A DNA stretch of 64,000 bases from Danio rerio (Eukaryota > Chordata > Actinopteri > Cypriniformes > Danionidae), in NCBI RefSeq assembly GCF_049306965.1, contig NC_133184.1:1255001-1319000 (forward strand), read 5' to 3'. The translations under genes and the position numbers were made by a program. Below the pieces are notes generated by a model. It saw nothing but the letters and a program-made list of their open reading frames with translations. It did not search any database and was not told the origin of the DNA. This document shows positions 50,340 through 62,710 of the stretch, one piece after another. The first letter of the stretch is position 1. Each line of letters starts with the position of its first letter.

Positions 50340-52700
50340 AAATACAGCTTTGATTCAAATGAAGCTTTTAGTTGGCGGGCTTTTATTGTTAGGCAATTGT
50401 AAAGAACTAGAATATAAATGTATTAATTTCCATAATTTAGAGGACCATAACTGTGAGCATGTGGTTATATTTAGCAGTAGAGTAAAATGCATTTTTTCAT
50501 AAATCATAACCAGCAACTCCCTGTATTGTTGTCTTGCAAATGTGCTGACAAAATAAATTTTACATTCACTGAATTCTGCTACATTTAAGATGTAAAGGAT
50601 TGCATTGTACTTGTTTATTAATGTTGAAACTTTCCATTGTTATAGCCAATATATGCTTGAGGAAATGAACCAACATCACTCACTTTACCAAACCTGATTA
50701 AAATATATTTAATGCAATTTTCTTATTTGTTGCATTGTCATTGTTTTGCTGCAGCTTTGACTATAGTTGCTCAATAAAATAAAGAAATTAAATAGAAGGT
50801 AACACCAGTGACCAATCTTTAAATAAGTTGATTTATGAATGTCTTCAATGTATATATTTAAAAATCACTATGAGCTGTTATTTGTTGGAAAATAGTCGAA
50901 AATGTGATCAATTACACTGTGTCTGAATAAATATAAATAGATTTTTAGACGTTTTACCATACCAAAAGAGTGATTTCTGTAGAATGACCCATAGTTCTAT
51001 GCTGTGTCTGTGGAGTTGGTGAAAAGCAGGTTGTGTAATTCTTCATTGGTCCACTGGATGGCAGAAGTGACCTATTTAAAAGCATTATGTGACGTTTGAC
51101 TGTGAATTTCACCTCTGCGGTGTTGCCGTAGATGGTTTTGTATCTTACAGCATGTTTAATGATGTTTAGTCGCTTTATTTAGTAAAACCCCGAGAACTAA
51201 ATCATGAACTGTAAAATATTTATTGTCCTAAAAGATTATTATTATTATTATTATTATTATCATTATTGTTATTATAGAAGAAGCACTTTTTAAAAACAGA
51301 TTGGTTTCTTGTCGTTTTCTGAAACGTGTCCTAAATGCATCTTCAGCAGGGAAAAGGATCTCGCGATATAGTTATTGCTTCGAGAGAGAGAAAAAAAAAC
51401 ATTAGGCCTAAATCTCCCTTAATGCTTTATTCATAATTTTATAAGCGCGCACGCGATATTTTTGCGCTATTGTATAAAGGACGAAACCTGCAAAAACAAT
51501 AAATAAATAAATAAATAAATACGCAAATGTTTTACTAAATGAGTAAATAAATTATCCCCCCCACAAATAAAACGATAAATAAATATGCAAATAAATAAAT
51601 GTGTGTGTATAAAATCCCCAAATTTCTGCATAAATAAATATATAAATAATGAATAGTGCGGGCAGGGAAATAATTAAATAAACTACACGAAACTGGAGGC
51701 TTTTTTCCCCGTATTTACTTTTCCTCAGCTTAACATGCTGATGAGAGGCTGTCTGAGGGGAAAACGAAGTTAAATGCAAAATGTGTCCAACGATCAGCCA
51801 ATGATGGCATAAAGGCCGCCCTCTGAGGATGCACAGAGCCTCTCTAACATGATGAGCTGAGGAAAATACGGAACTTCAAGAATGAATAAACGCTTGAAAA
51901 CTTTTTTCTTTGCCTGAAATATGAAGAGTTCATTTGCAATTAGTTTCTATAATAATGTTTAATAATATGAATCACAGTTAATAATATTAATAAAATTGAT
52001 AATTAATATTTTAAAATATTGTTGTATGCATTGAAGGTTTCCTTTGCGCAATAAACGAACAAACACGATTTCTGAACATTTATAAAAACGTTAATTATTC
52101 ATATTTGTAAAATGAGTTATTATTTTATATCAATATAATTCATCCTACAGATTATTTCAATTAATACAAATTCTAATTTTATCTTTTATTCACTTTTTTT
52201 ATAAACGCGGGAGATTTATGCGCTCGTACTTGATTGTTGGATAAATTATTTACATTAACAACATGTCTAATGCTGATACAATTAACCTACTAGCTATGAC
52301 TTTTAAGTAGGATATTCATCTCACCGCTGGCATATTGCTTTCATAAATAAAAAATAAACCCAGAACAGAACTGTGTGAACAAATAGTTAATAATGAATAA
52401 CACATGCTGCATCTGAGTGTTGCGGTGTTTTTCTGGTCTGTACAGTAGACTGAGGACTGATAGAGAAGCGGGTAGATTTCCTAATTATACTTTGTTTAGC
52501 TTCAGTGCTCGTCTGATTCTTCAGATGCTTTATTTAAGTGCGATATGTGGTTTTCACCATATAGAAGCCTTTTAAAAATGTTATGTTTTATATGGTTGTT
52601 GTCATGATGGTCAACAATTAATATCGTTATTATTTAATATTATTAATAATGATAATAATAATACAGGATGACTCGAAAATGTGTTATTTTCTGTCGAGAA
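50340..52700. other. Unit 1 spacer, no gene recognised
   Basis: AT-rich spacer with an (ATT)n run near 51236-51260. Parts align with the unit 2 spacer (58135-60470) at low identity. No coding frame, hairpin array or RNA motif was recognised. Confidence 0.5.
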
Positions 52701-52704
52701 ATGT

Positions 52705-53142
52705 TTGTTTTGATTTCACGGAAGTGACGTCACTTTGCTAACGCTTCCTGCTTTGCTTACGTCACATTTTTTCAAATACCGTTTTTGGTGGTTTTTACTA
52801 TTTGACCATATATGGAGCTTTAGAAAATAAAGTGTCTAGTGTTTCATTTCAGCACAGATTTTCATCCTCTGATTATTAATTTCTTTAAAAAGATTGTTTT
52901 AAGCAGTGTTTTCGCATTGGCTGGTCGAGTCTCCTGATGCATGATGGGAAGGGGCTGGCTGTAAAATATCCTCATACTGTTTCTTATAAACGGATAGATT
53001 TGAGGCCAGACTTTGCTAGAGCGCACATCGGGATTGTGTTGTTTGATTGCGTTGATTTACTGTGTATAGTACTGTGACGTGTTCCCGTGGTTAGGAATGG
53101 CGTTCTCCGCAGTGACGCCCCTTCAGGCTCGCTGTACAACTC
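52705..53142 (+). promoter_or_regulatory. U1 snRNA promoter, copy 1
   Basis: This 440-bp block is nearly identical to 60476-60915, while the spacer further upstream is diverged. It holds a palindromic CRE TGACGTCA (52725-52732), a ZNF143/Staf-like GATGCATGATGGGAA (52936-52950, about -200), an octamer-like TTCGCATT just upstream, and a PSE-like TTCCCGTGGTTAGGAATG (53082-53099, about -61 to -44). These are the spacings known for vertebrate snRNA promoters read by RNA polymerase II with SNAPc. Confidence 0.8.
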
Positions 53143-53307
53143 ATACTTACCTGGCAGGGGAGACACCATGATCAAGAAGGTGGTTCACCCAGGGTGAGGC
53201 TCAGCCATTGCACTGTCGGCTGTGTTGACCTCTGCGAATTCCCCAAATGTGGGAATCTCGACTGCATAATTTCTGGTAGTGGGGGACTGCGTTCGCGCTC
53301 TCCCCTG
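53143..53307 (+). ncRNA. U1 spliceosomal snRNA gene, copy 1
   Basis: U1 RNA base-pairs with 5' splice sites at the first step of spliceosome assembly. The gene starts ATACTTACCTGGCAGGGG, with the splice-site complement ACTTACCTG. It has the U1-70K loop GATCAAGAAGG, the U1A loop ATTGCAC, the Sm site AATTTCTGG and the last stem GGGGGACTGCGTTCGCG before CTCTCCCCTG. The length is 165 nt, as in other vertebrates. The sequence is identical to copy 2. All functional parts look intact, so I expect expression. Confidence 0.97.
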
Positions 53308-53315
53308 ATCATCTG

Positions 53316-53327
53316 GTTAAAGATAGA
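53316..53327 (+). terminator. snRNA 3' box, copy 1
   Basis: GTTAAAGATAGA lies 9 nt after the RNA end and fits the 3' box GTTTN0-3AAARNNAGA that directs Integrator processing. Confidence 0.8.
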
Positions 53328-53619
53328 AAGACTCATGCATCTTAAGCAAACCTGCTCAATAGAGCTATGAGGTTCAGTGCTTGGTTTAGTTGAGTTGGTC
53401 CCACTTCCAGGCTGTGTTTTCGTGGGTTTGCCTAACTTTAATATTGTCTTGACATACCAGACCCATGCTTGTTTATGCTAGCAATCATTCAAAACACCCT
53501 AGCAATCAGTGGGCAATTTTTGAATTTTATTGTGCTGGTAACAAAATAATAGACGAGTAGAGAAAACATGAGCAGTTTTGCAACGCGCGCCCTCCACAAC
53601 CCACATGCCCCCTGTCTAC

Positions 53620-54430
53620 TAGTGATGGTGAAATGAAGCTTTCTGAACCAGTGAAGCGCTCGACTCAATTGTATCGGAAAAAGGTTCGTTACTCGAAGCT
53701 TTTTAAATCAGAGCTCGATGAGGACCTCTTCTGGTGAAAGTGTGGGAAAGCACTGTGTTGCCATAATGTCAAATGTTCACAACTGAACAACTCATTCATG
53801 TAGTAATACAACAGCAATATAAACAAATTACTCAATTACTGTAGTTTTTACACAAGATATATTACATTACACAACTGATGATTGTAATAAAATCCAAGAT
53901 ATTCAAAAGTTTATCATAACACAATTAGTCCCGCTCCAAGCGGGGATCGAATCAGCGATTCCTGATTGAAAGGCGAGTGCTCTAGTAGGACGATATGTGA
54001 ATGATGCTTTAGGGTCGCATTCACCAGATCGTCTCTGTTAAACACAATACTACGATATGCGGTGGTTTTCTTTAAAGATAGTCATGAAAAAATATGCTAA
54101 TACACTTTAGTATTGTTCAAAACCTTTTTACTAAAAAATACTATTGTAGTTTGATTTAATTACTGGTGTGTGGGACTGGTGCAGTGCTTTGAAACAAATG
54201 TATGTAATAGACGCCAATTCTCTCGCTATACACTTTACTATGCGGGTGTTTAAACCTTTGAATCAAAATTCGAAGCAGTCACGTGGGTAAAGGCGAAAAT
54301 GAAGCTTCGGACGTCACTGATCATGTGATGATGGCAAAACGAATCAAGCTCCGGTACACTGCTTCACTGCGAGATGTATCGTTTTTTTGATACATGCTCC
54401 GAAGCCTCGGCGCACAACGTCACATCACTA
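53620..54430. mobile_element. hAT-type MITE with 8-bp target duplication
   Basis: The ends TAGTGATG and CATCACTA are flanked by CTGTCTAC on both sides (53612-53619, 54431-54438). The interior is noncoding and includes a tRNA-like stretch near 53931-53995. It is absent from unit 2, so it inserted after the units duplicated. Confidence 0.9.
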
Positions 54431-54469
54431 CTGTCTACACTTATAAACCGGTTATGGTCTCCCAAAGAG

Positions 54470-56045
54470 ATACCATCACACCATGGCAACCACCCAGCAA
54501 TACCTTAGTAACCACTCAGAAAACCAAAACAACAGTCTAGTAACACCTTAGCAACTACGCAGAACACCCTAGCAACGTCATATTGACTTCCTATCAGCCA
54601 ATCAGAACACCTTAAAAACCACCTTCCAGTGCTTTAGTAACTACATTGCAGCCACTCAAAACACTCTAGAAACTACCTAGCAACCTATCAGAATGCCTTA
54701 GTAACCACTCAATGGCATTGCAACTCCCAAGCAACCATTCAAAGCGTCTAGCACCTAACAACAACTCTGAATCCCCTAGCAACCAGCTAGTCTCACCTCA
54801 GTAACTACATAGCAACCGCCTAGCAACACCTGATCAACCACCTAGCAACCTCCCAGAACACCCTAGCAACCAACTCAACCAAACCTTGGTTGAACAAAAT
54901 CAACCACTATGAACACACTAGCAACCACTTGAATACCCTAGCAATCCATTATGGACTCGCTAGCAACCACTCAGAACACCATAATTAATGCCTAAAAATG
55001 CCTTAGCAACCACTCAAAACACACCAGCAACTTCCTAGCAACCTCTTCGAACACCCTAGCAAAGTCTAACCAACCACTTAGTATGCCTTAGCAGCTACCT
55101 AGCAACCACTCAGAATGCCCTAGCATCCAGCTAATAGTGCACTTAATAACTAAATAGCAACATCTAGAAAACCCTAACAACCGCCTAGCATTGCCTTAGC
55201 AACCACCTAGTATCCACTCAACACCCTAGCAACTGCCTAGTTACACCTTAGCAACTGCTTAGCAACAAAGTGAAACACCCATGCATTGCTTTATACATAC
55301 ACAGCAACCTCTCAGAACACCCTAGCAACCACACGAAAAACAATAGCAACTGCCTAGCAACTTCTCCAAACACCCTAGCAACGTCTAAGCAACCACTTAG
55401 TATCCTTAGCAACAACTTGAAACACCTTAGCATTGCTTTAGACATACACAGCAACCTCTTAGAACACCCTAGCAACCCTGCAAAACACTCTTACAACTGC
55501 CTAGCAACTTCTCAGAACCCCTTGGCTACCACACAAAACACACTAAAACTGCCTAGCAACCTATCAGAACACCCTAGCAACCACGCAAAATACACTAACA
55601 ACTGCCTAGCAACCTCAGAACACCCTAGCTACCACGCAAAACACACTAACAACTGCCTAGCAACTTCTCTGAACACCCTAGCAACCACGCAAAACACACT
55701 AACAACTTCCTAGCAACCTCTCAGAACACCGTAGCAACCATGCAAAACGCACCATCAACTGCCTAGCAACCTATCAACACCCTAGCAACCATGCAAAATA
55801 CACTAACAACTGCCTAGCAACCTCTCAGAACACCCTAGCAACCATGCAAAACACTAAACTGCCTAGCAACCTCTCAACACCCTAGCAACCTTACAAAACA
55901 CACTAACAACTGCCTAGCAACCTATCAGAACACCCTAGCAACCACGCAAAACAAACTAACAACTGACTAGCAACCTCTCAGAACACCCTAACAACCACGC
56001 AAAACACACTAACAACGGCCTAGCAACCTATTAGAACAACCTGGC
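54470..56045. repeat. CCTAGCAACC minisatellite, unit 1
   Basis: Imperfect repeats of CCTAGCAACCACTCAGAACA type form higher-order units of about 50 bp (with CAAAACACACTAACAACTG) in the right half. Unit 2 has the counterpart at 61425-62107. The open frames are artefacts of the repeat. Confidence 0.93.
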
Positions 56046-56499
56046 TATTGTGTGTTTGAGCATGGAAATGTATGATCCTCCCTCCGTTTAATTTGATTTA
56101 ATCCTAGTCCTTAAACGCACCCCCTCTCTTGCTTTCACTTCTCATTGTGACGGAGGGAGCGATTCGTTTGTGAATTTTCTTTGTTTGCTCGATACTACAC
56201 CTGTACACAGAGCGTAAAGGCCAGCATCTTCATGTTGGCACACTGTCTTGACTAGTGCGGTTGAATGACACTTGTCCTGGGAGCACTGTACCAATGTGGC
56301 AGCGCTATTGACGCATGCTCAGGGTCCGATTGCGATATCTAGTATATATATATATCTATGGTGGGGCCCTAGGTCTAAAAGCTATAGTATAATATGCCGT
56401 TTTTTGCTAAATGGTTTCATTAATCGAGTTTGTTTACTATATTTCCATTAAAGTGGAATCCAGTGATATTGTAAACTTGACTGAGTGCTTCATTTCCCC

Positions 56500-57230
56500 T
56501 TTAAGGCAGATGGGCTACAGCAGCAGAAGAGCACACCGGGTGCCGCTCCTGTCAGCTAAGAACAGGAAACTGAGGCTACAATTCACACAGACTCACCAAA
56601 ACTGGACAATAGAAGATTGGAGAAACGTTGCTGCTCTGATGAGTCTCCATTTCTGCTGACACATTCGGATGGTCGGCTCACAATTTGGCCTCAACAACAT
56701 GAAAGCATGGATCATCCTGCCTTGTATCAGCGGTTCAGGCTGGTGGTGGTGGTGTAATGGTGTGGGGGAGATTTTCTTTGGGTCCATTAGTACCAATTGA
56801 GCATCAACGCCACAGCCTACCTGAGTATTGCTGCTGACCATGTCCATCGCTTTATGAGCACAGTGTCTCCATCTTCTGATGGCTACTTCCAGCAGGATAA
56901 CGCAGCATGTCATAAAGCTCAATCATCTCAGACTGGTTTCTTGAACATGACGATGAGTTCACTGTACTCAAATGGCCTCCTCAGTCAGCAGTTCTCAATC
57001 CAATAGAGCAGCTTTGGGATGTGGTGGAACGGGAGATTGGCATCATGGATGTGCAGCCGACAAATCTGCAGCAACTGTGTGATGCTATCATGACAATATG
57101 GAGCAAAATCTCTGAGGAATATTTCCAGTAGCTTGATGAATCTCTGCCATGAAGGATTAAGGCAGTTCTGAAGGCAAAAGTGGTCCAACCCGGTACTATG
57201 GTGTACCTATTAAAGTGGCCGGTGAGTGTA
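56500..57230 (+). mobile_element. Tc1/mariner relic with most of the transposase
   Basis: The fragment NRKLRLQFTQTHQNWTIEDW (about 56561-56620) and, further on, FQQDNAACHKAQ (about 56888-56925) are typical of Tc1-type transposases; QDNAxxH carries the second catalytic Asp. The reading frame is broken several times, so it is inactive. The right end CCTATTAAAGTGGCCGGTGA matches the element at 30130-30607. The left end is not seen. Confidence 0.88.
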
Positions 57231-57719
57231 AATATTTTAATCATTTTAATTGAACAATATTACTAAAGTTTAAAGTAAACATTAATTCATATTTTATATA
57301 TTTGAATTGAATTGCGTTAATCTATTTATTTTGACCGTTTGTTTGTTTGTTAGCATGAATTTAAGATTAGCTTATTGCTAACCTTTGGAAAGGCTTGCAT
57401 TAAAATCAGGGAACACCTCTTGTTCTAGAGTTGAGGCTTGTGACTACATTTACGTTTATCATGTAATCTAATAACTTGCCAGTGGTGGTCGCGTAACGTA
57501 CCGAAGAAGAAGTAACTTACGGCGTGTCGTGAATGTACACCGTCATTTAGTGGCGCAGTTGATTTCATAAGTTTAACAATTAAGTTATACAGCCGGACTT
57601 GAACAGGTGTGAGTAATTTAAACATTTATATGCACCATTAATCGAGTCTCAAGCGTTATTTCAGAGGATTAACCGAAGTTGTTGACATTTAAGTAGCCTA
57701 ATTAGTTCTCGCTCGGCTG

Positions 57720-60470
57720 TTGTTTTGCGTTGCTTAAAAAGGTAACGCTAACCAGTTAGCATAAAGTCTGAAACTGTCTAAACTCTGAAAACGTGTAGGA
57801 ATTTATAACATAATGAGGGGTTTATTGATTGAAATGACTGTTAGGCTTTGTTTAGCTAATTTATAAATAGGTTATTTGTGTCAATGTTTGTTAATTATTT
57901 AAAAGTAATCGGTCGAACATATAAAATTGGTTGTAAGTAGGTATATGCAGGGTTCTTTAGGAGATCTGTTTATGTAGGCCTGACGTTGTCAAATCGATTG
58001 AAAGAGGCATTGGATATCCTAATATAGAACCGTGTACCCATAAATTAATCAGAAAGCAAGACCATATTGTGTTGTACATCTATTTGGCAAAAATATATTT
58101 CGTCTTTAAATGTTTTTAAACGTGCTGTCTGGTGAGTGAAAATCAGATTCTAGTGCTTCATTTGTCCAGTGAGTTGCAGGGTTGACTTGACTTCAGGGCA
58201 ATGTTTTACGTTTGAATCCGCATATTCATTTCACCTCTGCGGTCTTGTCTAACATGTGGTTTTGTTTACATCTTTAACGTTATATGTAAAACTCCGAGAA
58301 CTGAGTCCGTGTTTCCGATTTGGTATCTGTCGTCAGTATAGCGATTTTGTCCTGATAGCCTAGTTTTATGCCCAGTTGTTACGTTAAACACAAGAACATG
58401 ATTTAAAACATGATAATAATGAAATTACCTAAACTAAGCTTCTGTGTGCGAGAATCCTTTTTTTATTATTGCATAAATCATTGTTTGTTCATCATCTCAT
58501 TGTCCTTTGCATGAGGACTTGTCTGGCATCGTTTAATTGAGCTTTATTAAATCGGAATCATATGTAAAAAGACGACATATTGATGCAAATATTGGCTATT
58601 TGTGTATTATTCAGAACCTGTATTGTCATCTGTACAGTTTTTAGTTATTTATTTTGTTATTATATTCTGTAGTGATGTTGTTTTGAGCTAGAGCTGAACT
58701 ACATGCATGGATTTCTTTTTTTTATGTATAGTAATTAAAATCCTGATTGAGGTAAAGTTGGTTTTATATTCGCACATTCGTTCAGTGGCAACTTGTTGCA
58801 CGCTTCCTATATTGTTTACCATGGTATTTTGAATATTCGGTCTGAAATAGTATGCAAGTATGACTTCAAAATATTAATTTAGCACTCGTTATTTGACTTG
58901 AACAATGTCGTACTTTTAGTTAGGCTGCTAATATGATTTTCATTTGATGTTGGCAAAGAATAATTTTCTGAAATAATAATATGAAGGAGAAAGTACGAAA
59001 GTGTGAAAATAAAACCAACTTCATCTCAATATAATCCAGTTCTCAGGCCGGGCTGCAAATAAGTTTTTTCTTTTTTTTTCGTAATTATTTGTCACTCGCC
59101 GACATAAGTTGTTATAACGCAAGCAGTGATTATTATATTAATTAACATTGATAAATTCGACAAAAAAAAAAAAAAAAACACTTGCAAAATGTTAGCCTCC
59201 AGATATTTTCTGCATTTTGCTGAATTTATCATGCGACAATTACAATCGTTGTTGTTTATTTTTTCATATTATTTTATAAACGCACGTGATCTGCACTCGT
59301 GGTGATTATATGTTATTTATATTATAATAATACACTGTGGGATAGACGTAAAAATTTATGGACATGTTTTTTTCGTATAAATACATTTATTTTAATCTGT
59401 TTTCGTCTCGCATCCGCCGGCATTTTTGTTTAGAAAAAACATATAATCCTCTTATAAATCTCTGTGATCGTGAAGCAGAAAGCTGCGCGGTTATTTGTGC
59501 GAAAAGCCAAAAATGCATCTTCGAAATGATCGATATTTTATGGCTAATATATAATCATGTTTTATGTAGATATTTTGTGTAGACTATTGAAAAAATACAA
59601 ATGAAATTGATCAGCTCGGACCGCAGCTACATCCGCAAAGGCTGAAATTTAAAGATGTTCGTGTCGTGATCCCTTTAAATAAATATGACTTATATATATA
59701 TATATACATATACATAAGTTTTTTTTAAACATGCATAGGCCTAAAACATTATTTATTATTAATATTAATAAGGCAACATATAAAGGCGATAAAAATAAAT
59801 TTTCTTTATTTTCTTTAAATTTATTTGGTGATTGTTGCTCTTTGTGTATTTATTTATTTACTTAACACCCAAAAAGTTTATACAAGTACTGATTAGTTAA
59901 TATTTAGTGATTAACTTATTTGCCAAGTGAACGTTATTGCCACGGGATATTTTCTGTATTGCTGAAGTCAAGCTTCATTTAATATTCATATTAGTTTATG
60001 AACGCACGCGATATTTTTACACGCCTGGTGATAATAATGTAATTATAGTTGTAATGTAATAAAGACGCAATGTTAAAGGCTATTTTATACACATTTTTCT
60101 TTTTTTTTCTTTTTGCTGCCGCAGAGTAAACATTTATTAATCAGTATATTCGTGTCGCAGCCGCCGGCATTTTATTTATTTGTTTGTTTTTACACGCATG
60201 CAGGGATTTGTTTCTTTACAGTCTTTGTGACCCCCCATCACATCTGTCATTTGACAAACGAATAGGCAAACTGATTTCTATTTCTTGTGTTGATGGGCTG
60301 ATGACTGTTACAGGAGCGGGTAGATTTCCTCATTTAATAACCCGGTGTAACATACTTTAATGTCGGGACTATATTCCGGCCAGGATACTTAATTAAAAAT
60401 ACAGCTTAATCTCTTATCTTGTGTTTCTGGAATACCCCAGAATTCAGTTTTATGTTTGTGAAATTTGTCG
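57720..60470. other. Unit 2 spacer, no gene recognised
   Basis: AT-rich spacer with an ATATTCGCACATTCG MITE near 58.8 kb. No RNA or protein gene is recognised in it. Confidence 0.5.
58747..59033. mobile_element. MITE with ATATTCGCACATTCG ends, best copy
   Basis: The ends TTGAGGTAAAGTTGGTTTTA and TAAAACCAACTTCATCTCAA are inverted, with TTCGCACATTCG and CGAAAGTGTGAA next inside. It is about 287 bp and noncoding. Confidence 0.85.
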
Positions 60471-60475
60471 TAGCT

Positions 60476-60915
60476 CTTTGTTTTGATTTCACGGAAGTGA
60501 CGTCACTTTGCTAACGCTTCCTGCTTTGCTTACGTCACATTTTTTTCAAATACCGTTTTTGGTGGTTTTTACTATTTGACCATATATGGAGCTTTAGAAA
60601 ATAAATTGTCTAGTATTTAATTTCAGCACAGATTTTCATCCTCTGATTATTAATTTGTTTAAAAAGATTGTTTTAAGCATTGTTTTCGCATTGGCTGGTC
60701 GAGTCTCCTGATGCATGATGGGAAGGGGCTGGCTGTAAAATATCCTCATACTGTTTCTTATAAACGGATAGATTTGGGGCCAGACTTTGCTAGAGCGCAC
60801 ATCGGGATTGTGTTGTTTGATTGCGTTGATTACTGTGTATAGTACTGTGACGTGTTTCCGTGGTTAGGAATGGCGTTCTCCGCAGTGACGCCCCTTCAGG
60901 CTCGCTGTACAACTC
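60476..60915 (+). promoter_or_regulatory. U1 snRNA promoter, copy 2
   Basis: It carries the same elements as copy 1: CRE TGACGTCA (60498-60505), ZNF143/Staf-like GATGCATGATGGGAA (60710-60724) and PSE-like TTTCCGTGGTTAGGAATG (60855-60872), with one C to T difference in the PSE. Spacings to the start are the same. Confidence 0.8.
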
Positions 60916-61080
60916 ATACTTACCTGGCAGGGGAGACACCATGATCAAGAAGGTGGTTCACCCAGGGTGAGGCTCAGCCATTGCACTGTCGGCTGTGTTG
61001 ACCTCTGCGAATTCCCCAAATGTGGGAATCTCGACTGCATAATTTCTGGTAGTGGGGGACTGCGTTCGCGCTCTCCCCTG
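60916..61080 (+). ncRNA. U1 spliceosomal snRNA gene, copy 2
   Basis: It is identical over 165 nt to copy 1 and intact in the 5' splice-site-pairing region, the U1-70K and U1A loops, the Sm site and the 3' stem. It lies 7773 bp downstream of copy 1 in the same orientation. Confidence 0.97.
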
Positions 61081-61088
61081 ATCATCTG

Positions 61089-61100
61089 GTTAAAAATAGA
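61089..61100 (+). terminator. snRNA 3' box, copy 2
   Basis: GTTAAAAATAGA follows the RNA end by 8-9 nt, as in copy 1. Confidence 0.8.
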
Positions 61101-61424
61101 AAGACTCATATTTATGTTTAGATCACTAGCTGAACTGTCCCTCACAGAGTAGTGCCTGGTGTTGGTGCAGCTGGTCCCACCTCCACTCTGTGTGTTTATG
61201 GGTTTGCCTATCATCGATCTTGCATCAGACTGAGAAATGAGCTGAAGCCTGCCTGGAAGTAGCCAAAAGTGAGCTTTGTCAACACCCCTCTCCAACCCCC
61301 GCCCCACCTGTTTTCTCCCGTTAGATCTTAGCTTCGTTCTTCAGGAATTGAGGGAGGAAAAAGATGTGAGGACAGATCACTTGAATCAAGTGAAATTATG
61401 TATCCAACATACAGAAAATATGCT

Positions 61425-62707
61425 AACATGCTAGCAACCACTCTGAATACCTGGCAACACCTTATTCTTTAGAACACCCTAGCAGTGGCTAAAGCACTCG
61501 CCTAGCTATCACTCAGAATGCCCTAACAAGAACCCAGAACACCTTAGCATCTTCATAGCAAAGGCTTAGCATTTACTTAGCAACCACACAAAAAACCTTA
61601 GCAACTAATCAGAACACCCTAAGGACTTCCTAGCAGGCACTCACAACCACCTAGCAATGCCTTAGTAACCACTCAGAAAACCAAAACAATAGTCTAGCAG
61701 CACCTTAGCAACCACTCAGACCGCCCTAACAACGCCTTTGCAACCAAATAAACACCATAGCGACTCCCTATCAGCCACTCAGAACACTTTAGAAACCCCC
61801 TATCAGTGCCTTAGCAACTACCTAGCAACCTATCAGAGTCAAACAGCTAGTAGTGCCTAAATAATGACATAGCAACCACCTAGCAACCACTCAGTACACC
61901 CTAGCAATGCCCTATCAGCTGCCTAGCAACCACTCAGAATGCCCTATCAACCACTTAGCAACATCTTGACAACCTCTCAGAAAACCAAAGCAACCATCAT
62001 GCAACCACTCTGAATACACTAGCAACCACTCAAATATCCTAGCAATCCATTAGTGACTCCCTAGCAACCACTCAAAACACACTAGCAACTGCCTAGTAAC
62101 CTAGCAAAGTCTTGAGGCTGATTTTTACTTCTGCGTCAAGCACACGTGTATGCTACAGCGCAGCCTACGTGTGGACGCATAGCCCTCGTCATAGCTGTTG
62201 GCGTTGCTGCCGTGCACCTCTCAAAAATTTAACTACACATCGCAACAATGTGTAGCGCAAGCTCTGTGATTGGTCGGCTTGGTAGCCCTCACAAGTGTGG
62301 GCGAGACCAAGAGCCGCGTGAGCCCGATGGAGCGATTTGTTTACAAGTGTGGAGTTCTGTGAAGGAGCTCCGGATGGAAAGTTTTATTTTGTGTTTTCCG
62401 CCAGTTCCTGCCTCAAAATGAGCGAGTTTGAGCCACTTGTACATTACGGAAGCGTTCAGAAAAAACAAAACACCAGCGAAGAAACTCGACACCGAGAAAC
62501 ATAAACACTTACTGCCAGCTAGCGTTTCGGAAGTGTTATTGGAGAGCAACAGAACAGGCAGAAGTGGGAATGCACAGCTATGCGGGTTGCATGTGCCGTG
62601 GGTCATGCCAATCACTTGACACAGAAGTATAATCCAGGCTTTAGCAACTACTTTGTACGCCTTAGCAATTGCCTAGCAACTGCTCAGAGTGCCCTTTTAC
62701 ATAAAAA
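61425..62707. repeat. CCTAGCAACC minisatellite, unit 2, interrupted
   Basis: It has the same repeat type as unit 1. It is interrupted at 62110-62635 by a MITE and resumes to about 62707. Confidence 0.9.
62110..62635. mobile_element. MITE with ACTTCTGCGTCAAG arms
   Basis: The arms GGCTGATTTTTACTTCTGCG and ACAGAAGTATAATCCAGGCT are inverted, with CTTGAC/GTCAAG inside. The interior is noncoding. It is not present in the unit 1 minisatellite. Confidence 0.75.
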
Positions 62708-62710
62708 CTA

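Larger units (their letters stand above)
48600..57190 (+). repeat. U1-containing tandem unit 1 (most diverged)
   Basis: Its left part (GTTTCATCGAAGTTGTTG, about 48790) aligns with 57670 and 63175. TCACCTCTGCGGTGTTG at about 51110 aligns with 58245 and 63740. The 52705-53335 block matches 60476-61105 almost exactly, and a CCTAGCAACC minisatellite follows. Later insertions lengthen it relative to unit 2. Confidence 0.8.
57190..62710 (+). repeat. U1-containing tandem unit 2
   Basis: It begins at the transposon end (GTGTACCTATTAAAGTGGCC) and shares AACTTGCCAGTGGTGGTCGC with unit 3 at a few percent divergence. It contains U1 copy 2, the CCTAGCAACC minisatellite, and again a transposon end at its right border. 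Confidence 0.88.

Noticed and set aside
53931-53995. Possible tRNA gene on the minus strand (TAGAGCACTCGCC, GATTCGATCCC)
   Set aside because: It has B-box-like and A-box-like pieces, but the anticodon stem does not pair and the 5' part is missing. It lies within a hAT-type MITE.
60945-61307. 120-codon minus-strand frame
   Set aside because: It is antisense to the U1 snRNA gene and its flank, with no protein similarity.
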